From Anseranas semipalmata (taxonomy: Eukaryota > Chordata > Aves > Anseriformes > Anseranatidae): a DNA stretch of 64,000 nt. The DNA lies in assembly GCA_013399115.1 (NCBI GenBank), contig VXAA01007270.1:5268-69267 (forward strand), given 5' to 3'. This document shows positions 41,035 through 52,865 of the stretch, piece after piece. Each line of letters begins with the position of its first letter. Position 1 is the stretch's first letter. The notes beneath the pieces are model-generated. The model was given only the letters and a program-made list of their open reading frames with translations, was not told the DNA's origin and ran no database searches. The position numbers were made by a program, and so were the translations under genes.

Positions 41035-41698
41035 CAAAATGACCACATCCAGCAGGCAGAGCTCTTCTACGTCTATGGTCAACAACTTGGCCAAAATATT
41101 CGATCCAAATGCTTTGCAAAACCAAGGGCCTGATATTGCAATGGAACCACCCCAAATTCTTCATGTTAAAAGCGATGATGTCAGCACATCTGAAAGTTTT
41201 ACCATCATGGATATGAAGTTTGCTTCCCTTGAACAAAAAATAGATAAGCTGTTGACTCTGCAAGACAATGTCCTTAAGAAGCTTAACAACGTTTCCCAAG
41301 AAATCTGTTGCATTGAAAAAGATATTGAGATTGTAAAGGCGGAGACATCTGAACCTGGATTGAGGATGGAAAGAAACCAAAATCTGAGAAGTAATGAAAT
41401 GAAGAGGCTTTGCCTTAAAATGAAAAAATCTATTTCTGATATAAACAGGAATGCAGAGCAGCAAGTTAAAAGACTAGATGGACTGGAGCAAAGTGTTTCT
41501 GGAATACAGAAGCTTGTAGGGCCTCTGGTTGAAAAGGTTAAAACATTAATAATTCATCATTCAAGAGTAAAACGCCATGTTCAAAAACGTAAGCTTTGCA
41601 AGGCAGGTGATTATACAAAAGGAGCTGGACATGGTTTTGGGATGCAGATTTTCTCACAGACAACAGCTGATGCCCTGCTCAAGAAGAAAAGTGAAAAG
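41035..41698 (+). CDS. MYLK4: MYLK4 long-isoform N-terminal exon, MYLK3-like coiled coil
   Basis: An open frame of 220 codons starts at ATG 41039 and ends at a GTGAGC donor (AAG|GTGAGC, phase 0). Residues 56-102 (TIMDMKFASLEQKIDKLL onward) match the N-terminus of human MYLK3, recalled as TTMDTKLNMLNEKVDQLL. The match continues as spaced Q, V, KL and E residues. Heptad-like spacing at about 60-103 and 122-172 suggests coiled coils. A basic stretch follows at 173-193 (HHSRVKRHVQKRK). No catalytic motif is present. The four bases before the ATG follow a strong acceptor (CTCCCCCTACCTAAATCAG), so an upstream non-coding exon probably exists. This is the amino end of a long MYLK4 resembling cardiac MLCK; in MYLK3 this region is regulatory and poorly characterised. 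Confidence 0.8.
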
Positions 41699-42219
41699 GT
41701 GAGCCTAGGTTTGTTTTTCATCTTGTCAAGAATCATTGCAAGCCACAGATATGTTCTCCTATATGCTTAGCTTTGCCATTTCATTGATATTTAAGAGAGA
41801 ACAACCCATGTGCTTTAAAAATGAAATGTATTAGAACAAACTGAGCAAGTTTTGGTGGAAAAGATACAAAAAATCTACTCAGTGATCACTAACTTTGCTT
41901 TTTTCTAATGATCTCTACAGTTATAATACATAATTAGCAGTCACAGATATCAGTGATGAGGATTGTCACAGAGTTCAGAAGGTTTGGGTCCTGGACATAC
42001 ATTTTGCTGTGATATTCACCGGATTTATAATTCTGGGGGAAAATCAAGTTGCAGCAGTCATGTTATATGTCGTGTGGTCTGGAGCTCAGTGAAACTGATA
42101 AAAAACCTTCCAATGACTACAGTGGACTTTGGATCGGGGCCGTGCATGTGTATGATGTCCTTTATTTCAAAGAACAACTTAAGTGTGCTGTTCTGATCTG
42201 GTATTTCTGCTGACATCAG

Positions 42220-42252
42220 TGGGGAGGGAGGGCTTCTATACTGGGAGCCGAG
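42220..42252 (+). CDS. Candidate 33-nt cassette exon, phase 0/0
   Basis: The acceptor GGTATTTCTGCTGACATCAG and the strong donor GAG|GTAAGG bound 11 open codons (WGGRASILGAE). Both boundaries are phase 0, so it fits between the exon ending 41698 and the exon starting 51791. No homologue is known to me, and so short a stretch can arise by chance. Confidence 0.2.
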
Positions 42253-43948
42253 GTAAGGTTACCGTAACCAGAGCTGCAGCTTGTGTAAACTTCCTCGGGG
42301 GGAAAAAATGCCTGTGTCACCGTAACGGGAGTTTTGTTATGTTCTTTACAGGCCAGATTAAGAGACCACAAAAATCTCTTGAAAGGCTCCATTGATTCTA
42401 ATGGGCTCATGTAAGGTAGTTTGACTATTCTTTGTTTGGTAAAGAAACCTAGTAGCACTAGAAAATGAAGGAATTTCTTCTAACAAAATATGTTGAACCC
42501 AGAATGAACCAAAAAGGTTGCCTTTCATATTCTTTTCTGCTTTACTTTATCCCTCCCTCCTCAAAAAAAGAAAAAAAGAATCACAAACAGGCTTCACTGT
42601 TTGATACACTTAAAGAGTGATTTAAGGAGTTTGTTTTTCTGAAGCTTTTGAGCAGGAGAAGCATCGTGTGAAGTTATTACTGGAAATGGCCCTCCTTGAA
42701 GACAGAAGTGCCCAGTATTACGCAGCTTGCTTGCTCTTAGGCAGCCCCACTCCTCCCCTAGATGAGAAGCGTTTGAGCCATCATGGGAGGCCTAATGGCA
42801 GCCAGTGCCAAATAGCAGCAGAGGAGCGGCTTGTAAAGCTCTGTCCATTGAACTGGCTGCTCCACCACCATGTAAGGGTATAACACGTGCAGCCTTGTTC
42901 CCAGAACATCAGTAACTGAAGGGAAAAGTTGCTGCCCTGCCAAAGGAGACAGACAATAAAAGAGATTTTTTACAGGCCTTCTTTGAACATGAGGTTGGAC
43001 TGGTTTCAATGAAGGAATTTGAACAAAAGAGAAGTTCTCTTCTTTTGTACCTTTACCTTGATAAGAAAAGATTATTTATTTTGCATTTAGGGCTTCTTTT
43101 GCTTTTTAAAAGACCAATGCAAACATCTGTTGTGTAAGCCCCATCCACAGAGACACACAGGTCACCTCTGTAATGCTGTGATCGCTGCAGCCTGTGGCAG
43201 AGCTCTGCCTGTGTCGGTGACAGAGGCTGTTGTCTGCGAAAGAAACATGGGGTAAGAGAGAGGAGGGGACTGTACTGGCTTTGCTGGTGGCAGCCCACCG
43301 AAAAAGACCCAAAGAGGGGAGGGGTGAGCGGGGTCTCTGTCTTTATTCCAACAGCAGCTCCGTTTGTAATCCCCTCACTAATTCATTGCTGTTCAGGCAG
43401 ACTTTCGGCGATGTAGAGTGGCCTTAGTAGGAGCTTGTCTAGCACCAGGGCTTAGCAGAGGCAGCAGGAGCACGTCTGGAGTCATGCTGGTGATATTATT
43501 ACTTTGTTAATATTTTGTTTGTTTTATTAGATAGCATACATATGTTAGCTTGTCATTACCTTCCTCTCTGTGTGTTTGATTTATTAGTAAAGGATCATCA
43601 TAAAATTATCAAGCTATCTTGTGAACAACAGCTGGCTTTAGTAAACACTTAGTCATCTTGGTTTTAAGCAAAAACAGACTCGAATTCAGCCCTGCTTTAA
43701 GAATAATGGAAAATGGTATGATATCCTTCAGCAGAGACTGCCGAGCTTGGCTGTGAGTTTGGTAGGAGCCAGCATTCATCAGTTTTCAGGACAAGCCGAC
43801 TCTCCCCTGCCTGAGGAGATAGAAAGAGCATCTCTGAGCAAGTTAGTGAAAAGGCTGGTCCATGAGACACGGCATGTTGGTTGCTTGTGCCCCTGCCTGC
43901 CACATACTCAAAATAGATTTATAAATGAGATTTTAAATTATTGTGTTG

Positions 43949-44121
43949 AAAAGGAAAGGAAAGGAAAGGAAAGGAAAGGAAAGGAAAGGAAAGGAAAGGA
44001 AAGGAAAGGAAAGGAAAGGAAAGGAAAGGAAAGGAAAGGAAAGGAAAGGAAAGGAAACTGAAGGAAAGGAAAGGAAAGGAAAGGAAAGGAAAGGAAAGGA
44101 AAGGAAAGGAAAGGAAAGGAA
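43949..44121 (+). repeat. GGAAA pentanucleotide microsatellite
   Basis: About 34 copies of GGAAA/AAAGG run for ~173 bp, interrupted once at 44051-44060 by GGAAACTGAA. The array also ends with GGAAACTGAG, so the interruption and the right boundary share the same variant unit. The tract is pure purine on + and is open in several frames on both strands only because of its repetition. It is not a gene. Confidence 0.97.
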
Positions 44122-47100
44122 ACTGAGAAGTAGGGGATTAGGTATCTTCTCACCCTTGCAGTATTTTACACCTGAAATGTACCAGTGATACCTCGTGACA
44201 TAGCAATGAACAGACCTACCCAGTTATGCAGAAATCAACCCTTGCTTCTGTTAACACAATCCTTATCGCTGTCCCTCGTCCCCACTTGAAGACAATCTTG
44301 AACAATGCAGAAATGCTGGCCACCAGTCACAAGACCGACATCTGTGTTATCCTTGGTGGAATCCGTATTGCATTAGTGAGCAACCCTGCAATCATTTTAG
44401 GCATGCACAGCCCTATTCTGTTTCCTTATTGCCGTGAGCAAGGTGATCTGCTCTCTACAGTTATTTTGGAAGGACAGTACCTGCTGTTGTGCACTGCTGG
44501 AGGTGGTCAGATGTCCTGGACAACATGCCTGTTTGTCACCCACCCTCCCCAAGCCACCAGCACATACCACCTGATAGTTCTAGTGGCTGAGCTTTCTGAT
44601 ACATACCTGGCCGTCCCCAGCCTGGTTCTGCAAAATAATCCAATCATCCTTAATTACTAGTAGGCTGTGCAAGAGGTGGCCATGATACACCCGGATAAAG
44701 CAGGGCATTGTGTTTACATACTGCTTAATCACCTGCCCTCCCCTCCTTCCCTCCTTACAGAGGTGCTCTGCTTTATTAATTGTAGGATTGGTTTTGAATT
44801 TTTCCTAACTGGCTCATTTTACAGAACCAGATGAAGCAGAGAGCAGTTGAAAAGGCAGAACAAAAGGGATAGCTGCCTCTGTTAGGAGGGAAGAAAGGCA
44901 ATGGGAGAGAGGTAGAGAAGTGGTGATAAGCAGCTGGGGTGTGTACTCTCTCTTCTGGCTTCTGCAGCAGCTGGTACAGTTTCCAGATCGCAGCCTCCAC
45001 AGGGACTTTTTGTGCTCTGCAAAACATAGCGATCACTCTCCTCTGAAACAAAATTTCTGCTTTCCTGCCTTTTACTGCCATCCTGAAATACCTCCGCTGC
45101 CTCGTACAGGAGGTTAGTTTATTTCTGTTTTAGGTTGGAGTTACAATATTGTGTAGCCTGCAGACACTTCATGCTTTGTCAGTGCTGCCAAATGTCTCCC
45201 AGCCATTTTCCACCGTGTACAGCATGACCCCATCACCACGTGGCTGAGAGGAGCAGCATGCATTACTTGTTGTTTTAAGATATTTTCTCACTACTACCAC
45301 CCAGGGAAATCAGCAGTTCTACAGTAAGCGTCTTTAAAAGTCCCGAGGTTTTCCTCACATTCACTTTTCTAAGTAGTCTGTGATAATCCTGTTGCAAAAT
45401 GACTCTGTAACTCCATTTGCAGTCTTATTCCTTCCATCTATAAAGAAAGAGGATAAAATAATACTTCATTTATTTCCTTCAAATTAGACAGTGTTATTAA
45501 CCTGCAAACACTCACCTGGAGAGTCAGAAAGTCCCTTCTGTTGCCATCGTAAAAGCGAACTTTATGCTGAACTTTCTGCATTTGGCTGCAGGTTGCTCTA
45601 ACTTCAATCTCCAGCCATTTCTACAGGCTTTGCTGCAGGACTAATAACTATTAGCAATTTGAGGCTGTTTCCCACACTGAAAGCTCCCCAGCAGTGGGGA
45701 GCAGTGCTTCCAGTTTGAATCCTCTGTCGCTCCTGTGCAGGTATCACAGTGCGATTGCAAGTCACTGGTTGCTTTAGTAGAAGTCTGCAATGAAACTTCT
45801 GTTTGCCATCTGTGTTTTAAGATCCATTCAGCCTCAGCCTCTAACCTGATTCCGTCATTTTGCCTACAAATGCTAACTAGTCCCTTATGCATTATTTACA
45901 TTCTCTCCAGATTGGCCGTGTTCTGTGAATTTTTCATATTCCAGCCAAATAGGCAGGAATTGTTTTTATTTATTTTTTTATTCTTATTTTTTATTCTGTT
46001 TCTGCAATCCTCGGTGGTTTTGAGGGCAGAGTCTTTCTGTAGGATCTCAGCAGATGTATTTGCTGCTTGGGCAACACAGCCAGTCAGCGGCTTTAGCTGC
46101 CTTTGTATTTGGGTATGCTTTTCTGCCCCTCAGGACTGATGCCTTTACCTAATTATCCTCAGTAGGGGTATTCCAGTTTTTGAGTGAACTATAAAATATC
46201 AGAGTTATAATTCTCTCCCTCACTTTCTATAAAAACCAGTATGTTTTCTCCAGACAAGACATCTTCATCTTGTTTTGCCCTGTTCTCTCCCCTACTGACA
46301 ACCACAGGAAGTTTTTCATGCACTTCCAATTCAGAATGCTGTGTAATTTTGCTTTCATTTAGCCTCTGAACTTGCTTTCTGCTGTCAATGTTCCTTGGAT
46401 AAGATCCTGCCCTGGGCACTGCTGTTGTGGTTTCACTCCCCCTGTACCTCTGAGGAACGCGTGGAATTAAACCAGGCACAACCAATTTCTAAACAACTGC
46501 ATATATCCCCAGATGCCTTATTGGCATGACATCAATGCCCGTGCATTACAGCCATCATTTCAGGAATCTGCTACAATTCCTTTGCAAAACTAGAGAGACC
46601 TCATGAGATAAAGAGATAGCTGGTAAGTGCAGGAGAGCAAGACAAGGCAGGCCATCAGAGAGCTGTCCTGTAACAGCAGAAGGCTCCTGGAAGAGAGGAG
46701 ACAGGGGTAGGAAGGGTTTGCTCAGGCAAGAGGTCTTTGCCCACTCCAGTCATCAAAAGTCCACCTTTTGTCATCAGGAGCTCCAGCCGTACAGTCAGTT
46801 TTCAGGTGAGGACTCCCCTCAGCCCCTAACAGGAGTCAGATACCTCTGCCAGTGGTCAGGATGCCATGCTCAAATGCCTCCTTCAGTAGGAGAGCGCCAT
46901 TGCAATTAGATGCAGGGTCTCCACCATGCTGGCTTTTGATGACAAGGGCAGTCGCTCAGCAGCGTAATTAATTTGGTGTCATACTGGCAGCACCCTGGGC
47001 TTCGCGCGCACGCACCGTTGACGCAGAGCAGCGATGCCTGGCTGGGCAGCGGTCCCAGCAGAGCCTGGGATGAGTCCAAGCACATTCCTTTTAGTGTGTG

Positions 47101-49604
47101 CTGCCTTCGTGGTGAGGTGCCACAGGAAAATGTGTGTCTGTGAAGGGGAAATAAAGAAATCCCAGATCTTCCCCCCCCAACCACCCAGAGCCCCTTCTTG
47201 TTAAATGAAGTGCGTTATTAGGAAATCTGCGTTTCTGGAGTCCAATTAAAAGTGAGTCATCAAAGCTGCAGGGGATGATTTTTGAAGTTTGTAACCCTTT
47301 GGAAATCTCCCAACACTGTGATTTCCCAAAAGCAGCTTATGAAGGGCAGTTCAAGAAGTCTGAACATATTTGCCATGCATATCATTGCATGCTGAGCTCA
47401 GCTAAGTATGTAAAGCTGTGAAATATTCTCTTACCAATGAGACTACTCAACCAATAGTATTGCAAAAAATTGCCCCAGTAGTTTGACAGTTGGATGGTTT
47501 ATGGGTTTTATTGACTTTTGAGTTGGACTTTTCCCCTCCTTTCTCACAGTGTGACAAGAGTGGAGCCTACTATAGAGGATGAGACATTTAATGGTAATGT
47601 GAAAAATGTGGAGAATAGCACCTAGAAATTTGGGGGTATGTGGCACAGGTACATATGAGGTACACATTCACCTGTGAAGCACATGGAACCCTCTCAGTCA
47701 TCACACATGAGAGGACAGCAAGCAGTATGGAGAAGGTGTGGATTTGAGGCTGTCTCACCTACAATGATGTTATTCTGAAAGATTTTTCAGTATTTAGTAT
47801 GTCTTCATACAGTGGTTATTACCTCATTACCAATGTATTTTTAAGGCAGCAGGTCACACACAAATTCTCTTATATTTCCTAGTGAAGGGATGGTGATTCT
47901 CATGGCTTGGGGGTATTTTTGTGTGTGATTGAAAGAGGTTTGTGACCTGGATTTGGTTTATACAGAAAAGTGATTTCTTCATTTAGTTCAAGGAGAACTA
48001 TTGCAGATGTACCATCTGCCAGTAAAAGCAGAGTTCCCATGTGTACATTTTCTATCATTTATAAGTTTGTATCGGAAATGCATTCATTGAATATTTTACA
48101 TTGCTGTGTTTTTGGGAGGAAGATAAAAACAGGATTTATATTGAAGAGTGAAGGAGGGATGGATACCGGCTTTTGGGGATAGCGTAGGAGGCATCACCGT
48201 GCATTCTGATGCCCCAGGGTCTCATCGTACACGACGCATTCTCCCGTGTATGGGTGTGAAGACACTGAGAGCACCCACTGTACTGTGCTCAGGTGGAAAA
48301 AAACATGGCTGATTTCTGGCTGTTAGTGAAAAGAAATCTTCACAAAGCTTGAGTAACTGAAATCATGTTGATAAATGGATGGTGATTGGGTCTTGTACAA
48401 AACATATAACAAAGCTCTGCAAAGTACCTTAAGAACCTGAGAAAGAGAAACTATGTAAGAAGCTTGTTCTAGGCATATGCAAAGTTTTGTGTCTTGGTAT
48501 CAGCTGACCAAAGTTAAGAATAATGTCCTGACATCAAATGAAATGCTATGGGGTGATAAAGGACCTCCAACTAAAAGCTTGGTGCTGCTTCATGAGGCCA
48601 TTTATTACAAAAATTTTTGCAGTAGGAAAAAAAAATCAAAGAGTTTTATTAGGTGAATAAAAAAAATTGAAAGTTAGCTAGGAAAACATTCCAAGGTTAG
48701 GACTGCTACAGTATAAAGAAGGAATTTAACTAAGTACAGCTCATTAAAAAGGAGTCAGATGTCTATAAAAAAACATTAATTTCTCAATGTATTTGAAATC
48801 TCTGTTAAAATATATTATATTTATACATATGATTGCTTATTGCTTAATTTCTGCAGGTTTCATGATGTACTTTCTAAAGTCAATTTAAATAATTTCTGAA
48901 AGTATCTTTTTTCCATTGATCTATACTGAAGTTTTAGCCTCCGGAGTATCTCACACTATTCTGTTATCACCATGTGGACTTTTGTTCTCTCCCTGTTACT
49001 CAGGGTCTAGCAATGCTGTATATGAAAGAGTATGTTTAAGTTTGGAAAATGTATTTTTGAATACACAATACGAATTTGTGTGGTTACAGACACCTTTTTG
49101 CTTACTTATATTTTGTAAGCTCACAATGTATCTTTTAACATTTAACCTTTTCTGGAATTAAAATGAAAACTTCATTGAAAACTTCGGGTTTGTATGGTAC
49201 GGAAAATGTCAGTAGTGCCATAAACCTCATTGTGTATATTCAAGTCATTAAAGAAAGGGAAAATAATAGGGTGGAGGCATAATTTGCACTAAGAAGTATT
49301 ATTTTGTATAATTTGAGAAATTACAGACTGAAAAGAGTCACGTGTCACCAAATTTCAGGAAGTATAATGCATGAATGAATAAAATCCCGTCAGGATTAAG
49401 TTAAAAGGACCCTTAAGAGAGCGCTGTTACCAGACTGAAGGAAGAAGCATGTTAGGAAGAGCAGGCAGGTGTGATGGATGCCATTAACACTTTCCGGATG
49501 GGGTTCTCAGAGAAGCGTGATGGCTGCGGCTGCTCACAGGCCTTGGGCTCAGGGACACATGCCCCGGGCCTGTTAAGGACAGGTCATCGTGACTCCTGCG
49601 GCAC

Positions 49605-49624
49605 TTGGCCGGCTGGCCGGCCAA
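49605..49624. repeat. GC-rich 9-bp inverted repeat
   Basis: Arms TTGGCCGGC and GCCGGCCAA with a 2-nt spacer, inside a GC-richer intronic patch (about 49490-49680). The ends resemble NFI half-sites (TTGGC and GCCAA), but their spacing is 10, not the usual 5. Confidence 0.7.
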
Positions 49625-50766
49625 CACAAGGGAGCCCATTGACCTCACTCGACTCCAGGAGACCTGGCTCAATCTCACCCTTTCGGGAGCAGAAATAATG
49701 AGGGAAAGGTCGTATTTTTATTGCTAGACTAAGATTTGACATGTTGAAGTCACGTGCTGCTACTAAGAGCAAAACCCTCCACGTGGAGACAACTGGTATG
49801 CGCACAGACAGGCCACTGATGTGTCTACAGATTGTAGCAGTCAAATATCTAGTCCTTGTTTTTGTTTTTCTTATTCTGGTGCACTACTGGCCCTATACTT
49901 ACTGCAAATGGTTGCATTTATTGATTCTGAAGAATGCCAGTAAAAGTTTTATTTGTATTCATTTTTTTTTATCACTTGGATTAGTGTGAGCTCCTCCTCT
50001 GCTGTTAAAATATAAGAGATCAGAAGCGATGCTTGAATAAACACTGTAGTAATTTATGTAACACTCTGGCAGTTTCAGATATTCAGCATCATCCAATGTT
50101 CCACTAGGTGGATTTTCAAAAGCTGGCTTCCGTATTTCACACCTGCAAACTACAGCAATATTTAGTAGGAAGCGCTCTGTGCCTGTAATTAATTCTGAAG
50201 GCAGAAGTGAAATCTGGCCCCATGCATCAAAGAGCTTGGAGGCCGTTTCTCTGGTTATTTGCTCAGCTGACTGTATTTGAGCAGAGCTGATGTCCTCAGC
50301 GGTATGGTGAGGTTGACATACTTACAGGAATCCAAGTGCATTACTAATTGCGGTCACACTGCAGAATGAATAAGTCCAAGGCTTTTCCGTGCTTCTTTCA
50401 GTGCTTTCCACTGTGAAAAACAGAATGAGCATTGGTTGATTCTTTGTGATCCATCTGGAACCGAGACATTTATATTTCAGTTCCATGTGAACAAGGCTCC
50501 AATTTATATTTCAAAGGTACTTGGCTTGTTGTTTTTAGGCCTTTCTCATCTTGCAGCTTGCAACTTCCTGGGACCAACTGCATCCCAAATAAGTGTCGGT
50601 CTCAATTGTCATGCTCACAGTACAGCTTCTTTGTCCCTTGCAGATTAAGATTTTCTGAGGAAGTCCTGCTGAAATCCCTCCATGCAGTTTCATCCAGTTT
50701 TTCTTAACTGTTTTTGCTTCTTATGGGGTTTCTTTCATGCCTATTTTCTGTATAGCTTGAAGAAAT

Positions 50767-50791
50767 TAAAACAAAACAAAACAGAACAAAA
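50767..50791 (+). repeat. (AAAAC)n simple repeat
   Basis: About five imperfect AAAAC units. Confidence 0.8.
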
Positions 50792-51790
50792 GCGTAAAAA
50801 TGTAGACGGATTACCAGAAATGTGTTTAGTAATGGGACTGATTCATACCCAGAGTACAATATGAATAAGCAGCGGGACTGCTTACATCATTAAGACACTC
50901 AAAATTTGGTGCTTTACCCTGTATATTTCATTAAAATGTACTACACTGCTCAAATGAGAAAGTAGTCTCTCTGGAAAGTATTTGGAGGTATCTGCATTTT
51001 TCACACCCTTTGGATCTATTACTACTAATAATAGTGCCAGTTTCATAGTCCTGTGAGAGGAAGAAGGCAGGTGGGAAAGAATCACTGGTCACCCTCCTAC
51101 CACTTCGAGGAGTGGCTGATGAAAAAACACACTGAGCAAGTGGCATAGGAATATTTGTAAATAGTGACAAATGTAGCAGTAATAGCTAAGTTTTTGAGGC
51201 ACTGGCTATGCATAAAGCACCTCTAGATGTCACTGTAACATTGTAAAATGCAGATAAAAGAACCTACATAGCTGACGTGATGGTTTATATGCTCTGATTC
51301 CTGGTAACTCTTTTGGTCAGCCTGTGATAAATTACTGGATCATTAGAAATGCTGTTACCAGATGTTGATTAACAGCAACAATCTTTTTGAAATATGTCAG
51401 TAAGACTGTTACTAAAATTTTTAGTAGAATATTAAATATTCCTAGTTTTGTTTTAACTAACCTTGTTTTAACAGCAAAAACTAGTGCAGGGTAACAGCTC
51501 ATTTCTGGAAGGTTTTTCTTTCAGTCTCTGAGGCTCAATCCTGATCTTTTCTGGGCTGCTTTTATGCCAACATTGATGTTGATTACAACTGAGATCATTT
51601 CTCCTGCTTTATACTGGTACCAATCTGATCAGCTTGGTACTGATTAAAGCAAGGACCATCATTCACAGGAGAAGCATGAGTTAGATCACAGAGTACTTCA
51701 ATTTGACCAAACAAATCAGGCTGCATTTTCATAAGGAACAACGCAACATGAACACTGTATGCACTAACATATCTTTTGCCTTCTCCACAG

Positions 51791-51866
51791 GACATCAAAG
51801 AAAAGTCACATTTAAGTGAGACAGGAACAAATTCTGTAAAAGAGGAGAAACCTCCAGATTCAGCAG
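51791..51866 (+). CDS. MYLK4: MYLK4 long-isoform exon 2
   Basis: Acceptor TTTTGCCTTCTCCACAG and donor CAG|GTTAGA bound 76 nt, phase 0 in (matching 41698) and phase 1 out. It encodes DIKEKSHLSETGTNSVKEEK followed by PPDSA and the first base of the next codon. The peptide is hydrophilic and charged, as expected for the linker between the N-terminal coiled coil and the kinase in MYLK3-type enzymes. I see no sequence identity strong enough for a firm homology call. Support comes from the two splice sites and exact phase agreement with both neighbours. Confidence 0.65.
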
Positions 51867-52399
51867 GTTAGATTTTTTTTTTTTCTGATCACTTTCTAGT
51901 TCCTAAGGATACAGTTGCAGAGCCCTTAGTGCTTCACAGAGATAGCCCTTACACTCCTGAGAAGCTCTTGGTTGGGTTACGTGTGCTCACCAGCATGAGT
52001 GAGAATTGTCCAAACAACATCATGTTGCCATCACATCCAAGCAACTTGTTGTGTGCCTATGCACATGGTGGCAAACTGCTCAAAGAAGTGCTTTGCATAA
52101 GGAGTTTATTAACCTGACAATAAATTTGAGTGAGAAAAACATTTTCCAGTGCCACGCCTGAAAGGGAAGAATGTGTGGCCCGTGACATCCCAGTTTTAAA
52201 GAAAAAGTACTCTGCTGAAGCTTATAACCCTTCTCTTGCTTAGGAGACATTTACACTGAACTTGAAAGTGGGAGAGGAAAGCAAGTGCCTAGTTCAAAAA
52301 ACCATGGAAGTTATGCTGAGTGTGCAGCTCCTACTTTAATATGGCTACTAACTATCAGAGAATTACAGACAGATTCTTTTGTGTTCTGTTTACTTACAG

Positions 52400-52865
52400 A
52401 GGGGGCCATCCAGAAGAGCCAGTCCTGCTCTCACGAAGAGGAAGTTGATAAGCTCAACAAGGAAAATGCCGAGAGAGAAAGTTCTGTTCTGCTTCAAATG
52501 GATCCTCCCAAATTTCATCCTGAAGGTCCAGAGCGGAAGGAAGGAAATTTGGCTTTTGAAAGCTATTACAGATACAGGAGGAGCTCTGTTCAGAAATCCT
52601 TCACTACAGAAAGGCAGCAAAAAGAAGATGTTATTGATGATGCTTGTCAAAGGATAACTGGGCAGGAGATAGAGAGTGAGTCCCCAGCAGATGGGGAGAG
52701 GAAGGAGAAACATCAAGTGTCTGCAATTGTAAAACAAGAAAAGAGGAAGAATGAAGGGGAAGGAGTTGCTGATAAGAATGAAAAGGAGGATAAGGAACCA
52801 CGAGCACGTCCCCAAAATCAAGATGAGGCAGGACAAAACCATGATCAGGAGGCACCAGAGGGAAG
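52400..52865 (+). CDS. MYLK4: MYLK4 long-isoform exon 3, E/K-rich linker
   Basis: A 466-nt exon follows acceptor TCTGTTTACTTACAG and ends at GGAAG|GTAAGA. It enters in phase 1 and leaves in phase 2, fully open for about 155 codons. The protein begins EGAIQKSQSCSHEEEVDKLN and becomes dense in Glu, Lys, Gln and Asp, ending near DEAGQNHDQEAPEGR. Composition is low complexity and probably disordered. This corresponds in position to the long acidic, proline-rich linker of MYLK3, though that segment is not alignable by eye. A 199-codon open frame on the opposite strand is a compositional shadow of this exon. Confidence 0.7.

Larger units (their letters stand above)
41699..51790 (+). other. MYLK4: MYLK4 long-isoform intron 1
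   Basis: A 10-kb intron between the phase-0 donor at 41699 and the phase-0 acceptor at 51791. It contains the GGAAA microsatellite at 43949, a 144-codon open frame of unknown meaning at 44226-44660 on +, a 98-codon open frame at 46189-46485 on -, and CpG-containing GC-richer patches near 47000 and 49490-49680. No gene could be supported inside it. Confidence 0.65.

Noticed and set aside
40915..41133. 72-codon + frame ending inside the 41035 exon
   Set aside because: Out of frame with the supported start at 41039, and it crosses a strong splice acceptor.
40907..41464. 185-codon open frame on the minus strand
   Set aside because: Antisense shadow of the 41035-41698 exon, whose + strand product has clear MYLK3-like similarity and a matching donor.
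43191..43250. Stretch with acceptor GATCGCTGCAG and donor GG|GTAAGA
   Set aside because: Open only in phase 1 with a phase-2 exit, matching neither neighbouring long-form exon (both phase 0).
43938..44188. KERKG / FPFLS repeat-coding open frames on both strands of the microsatellite
   Set aside because: Open only because a 5-bp repeat without stop codons is open in most frames.
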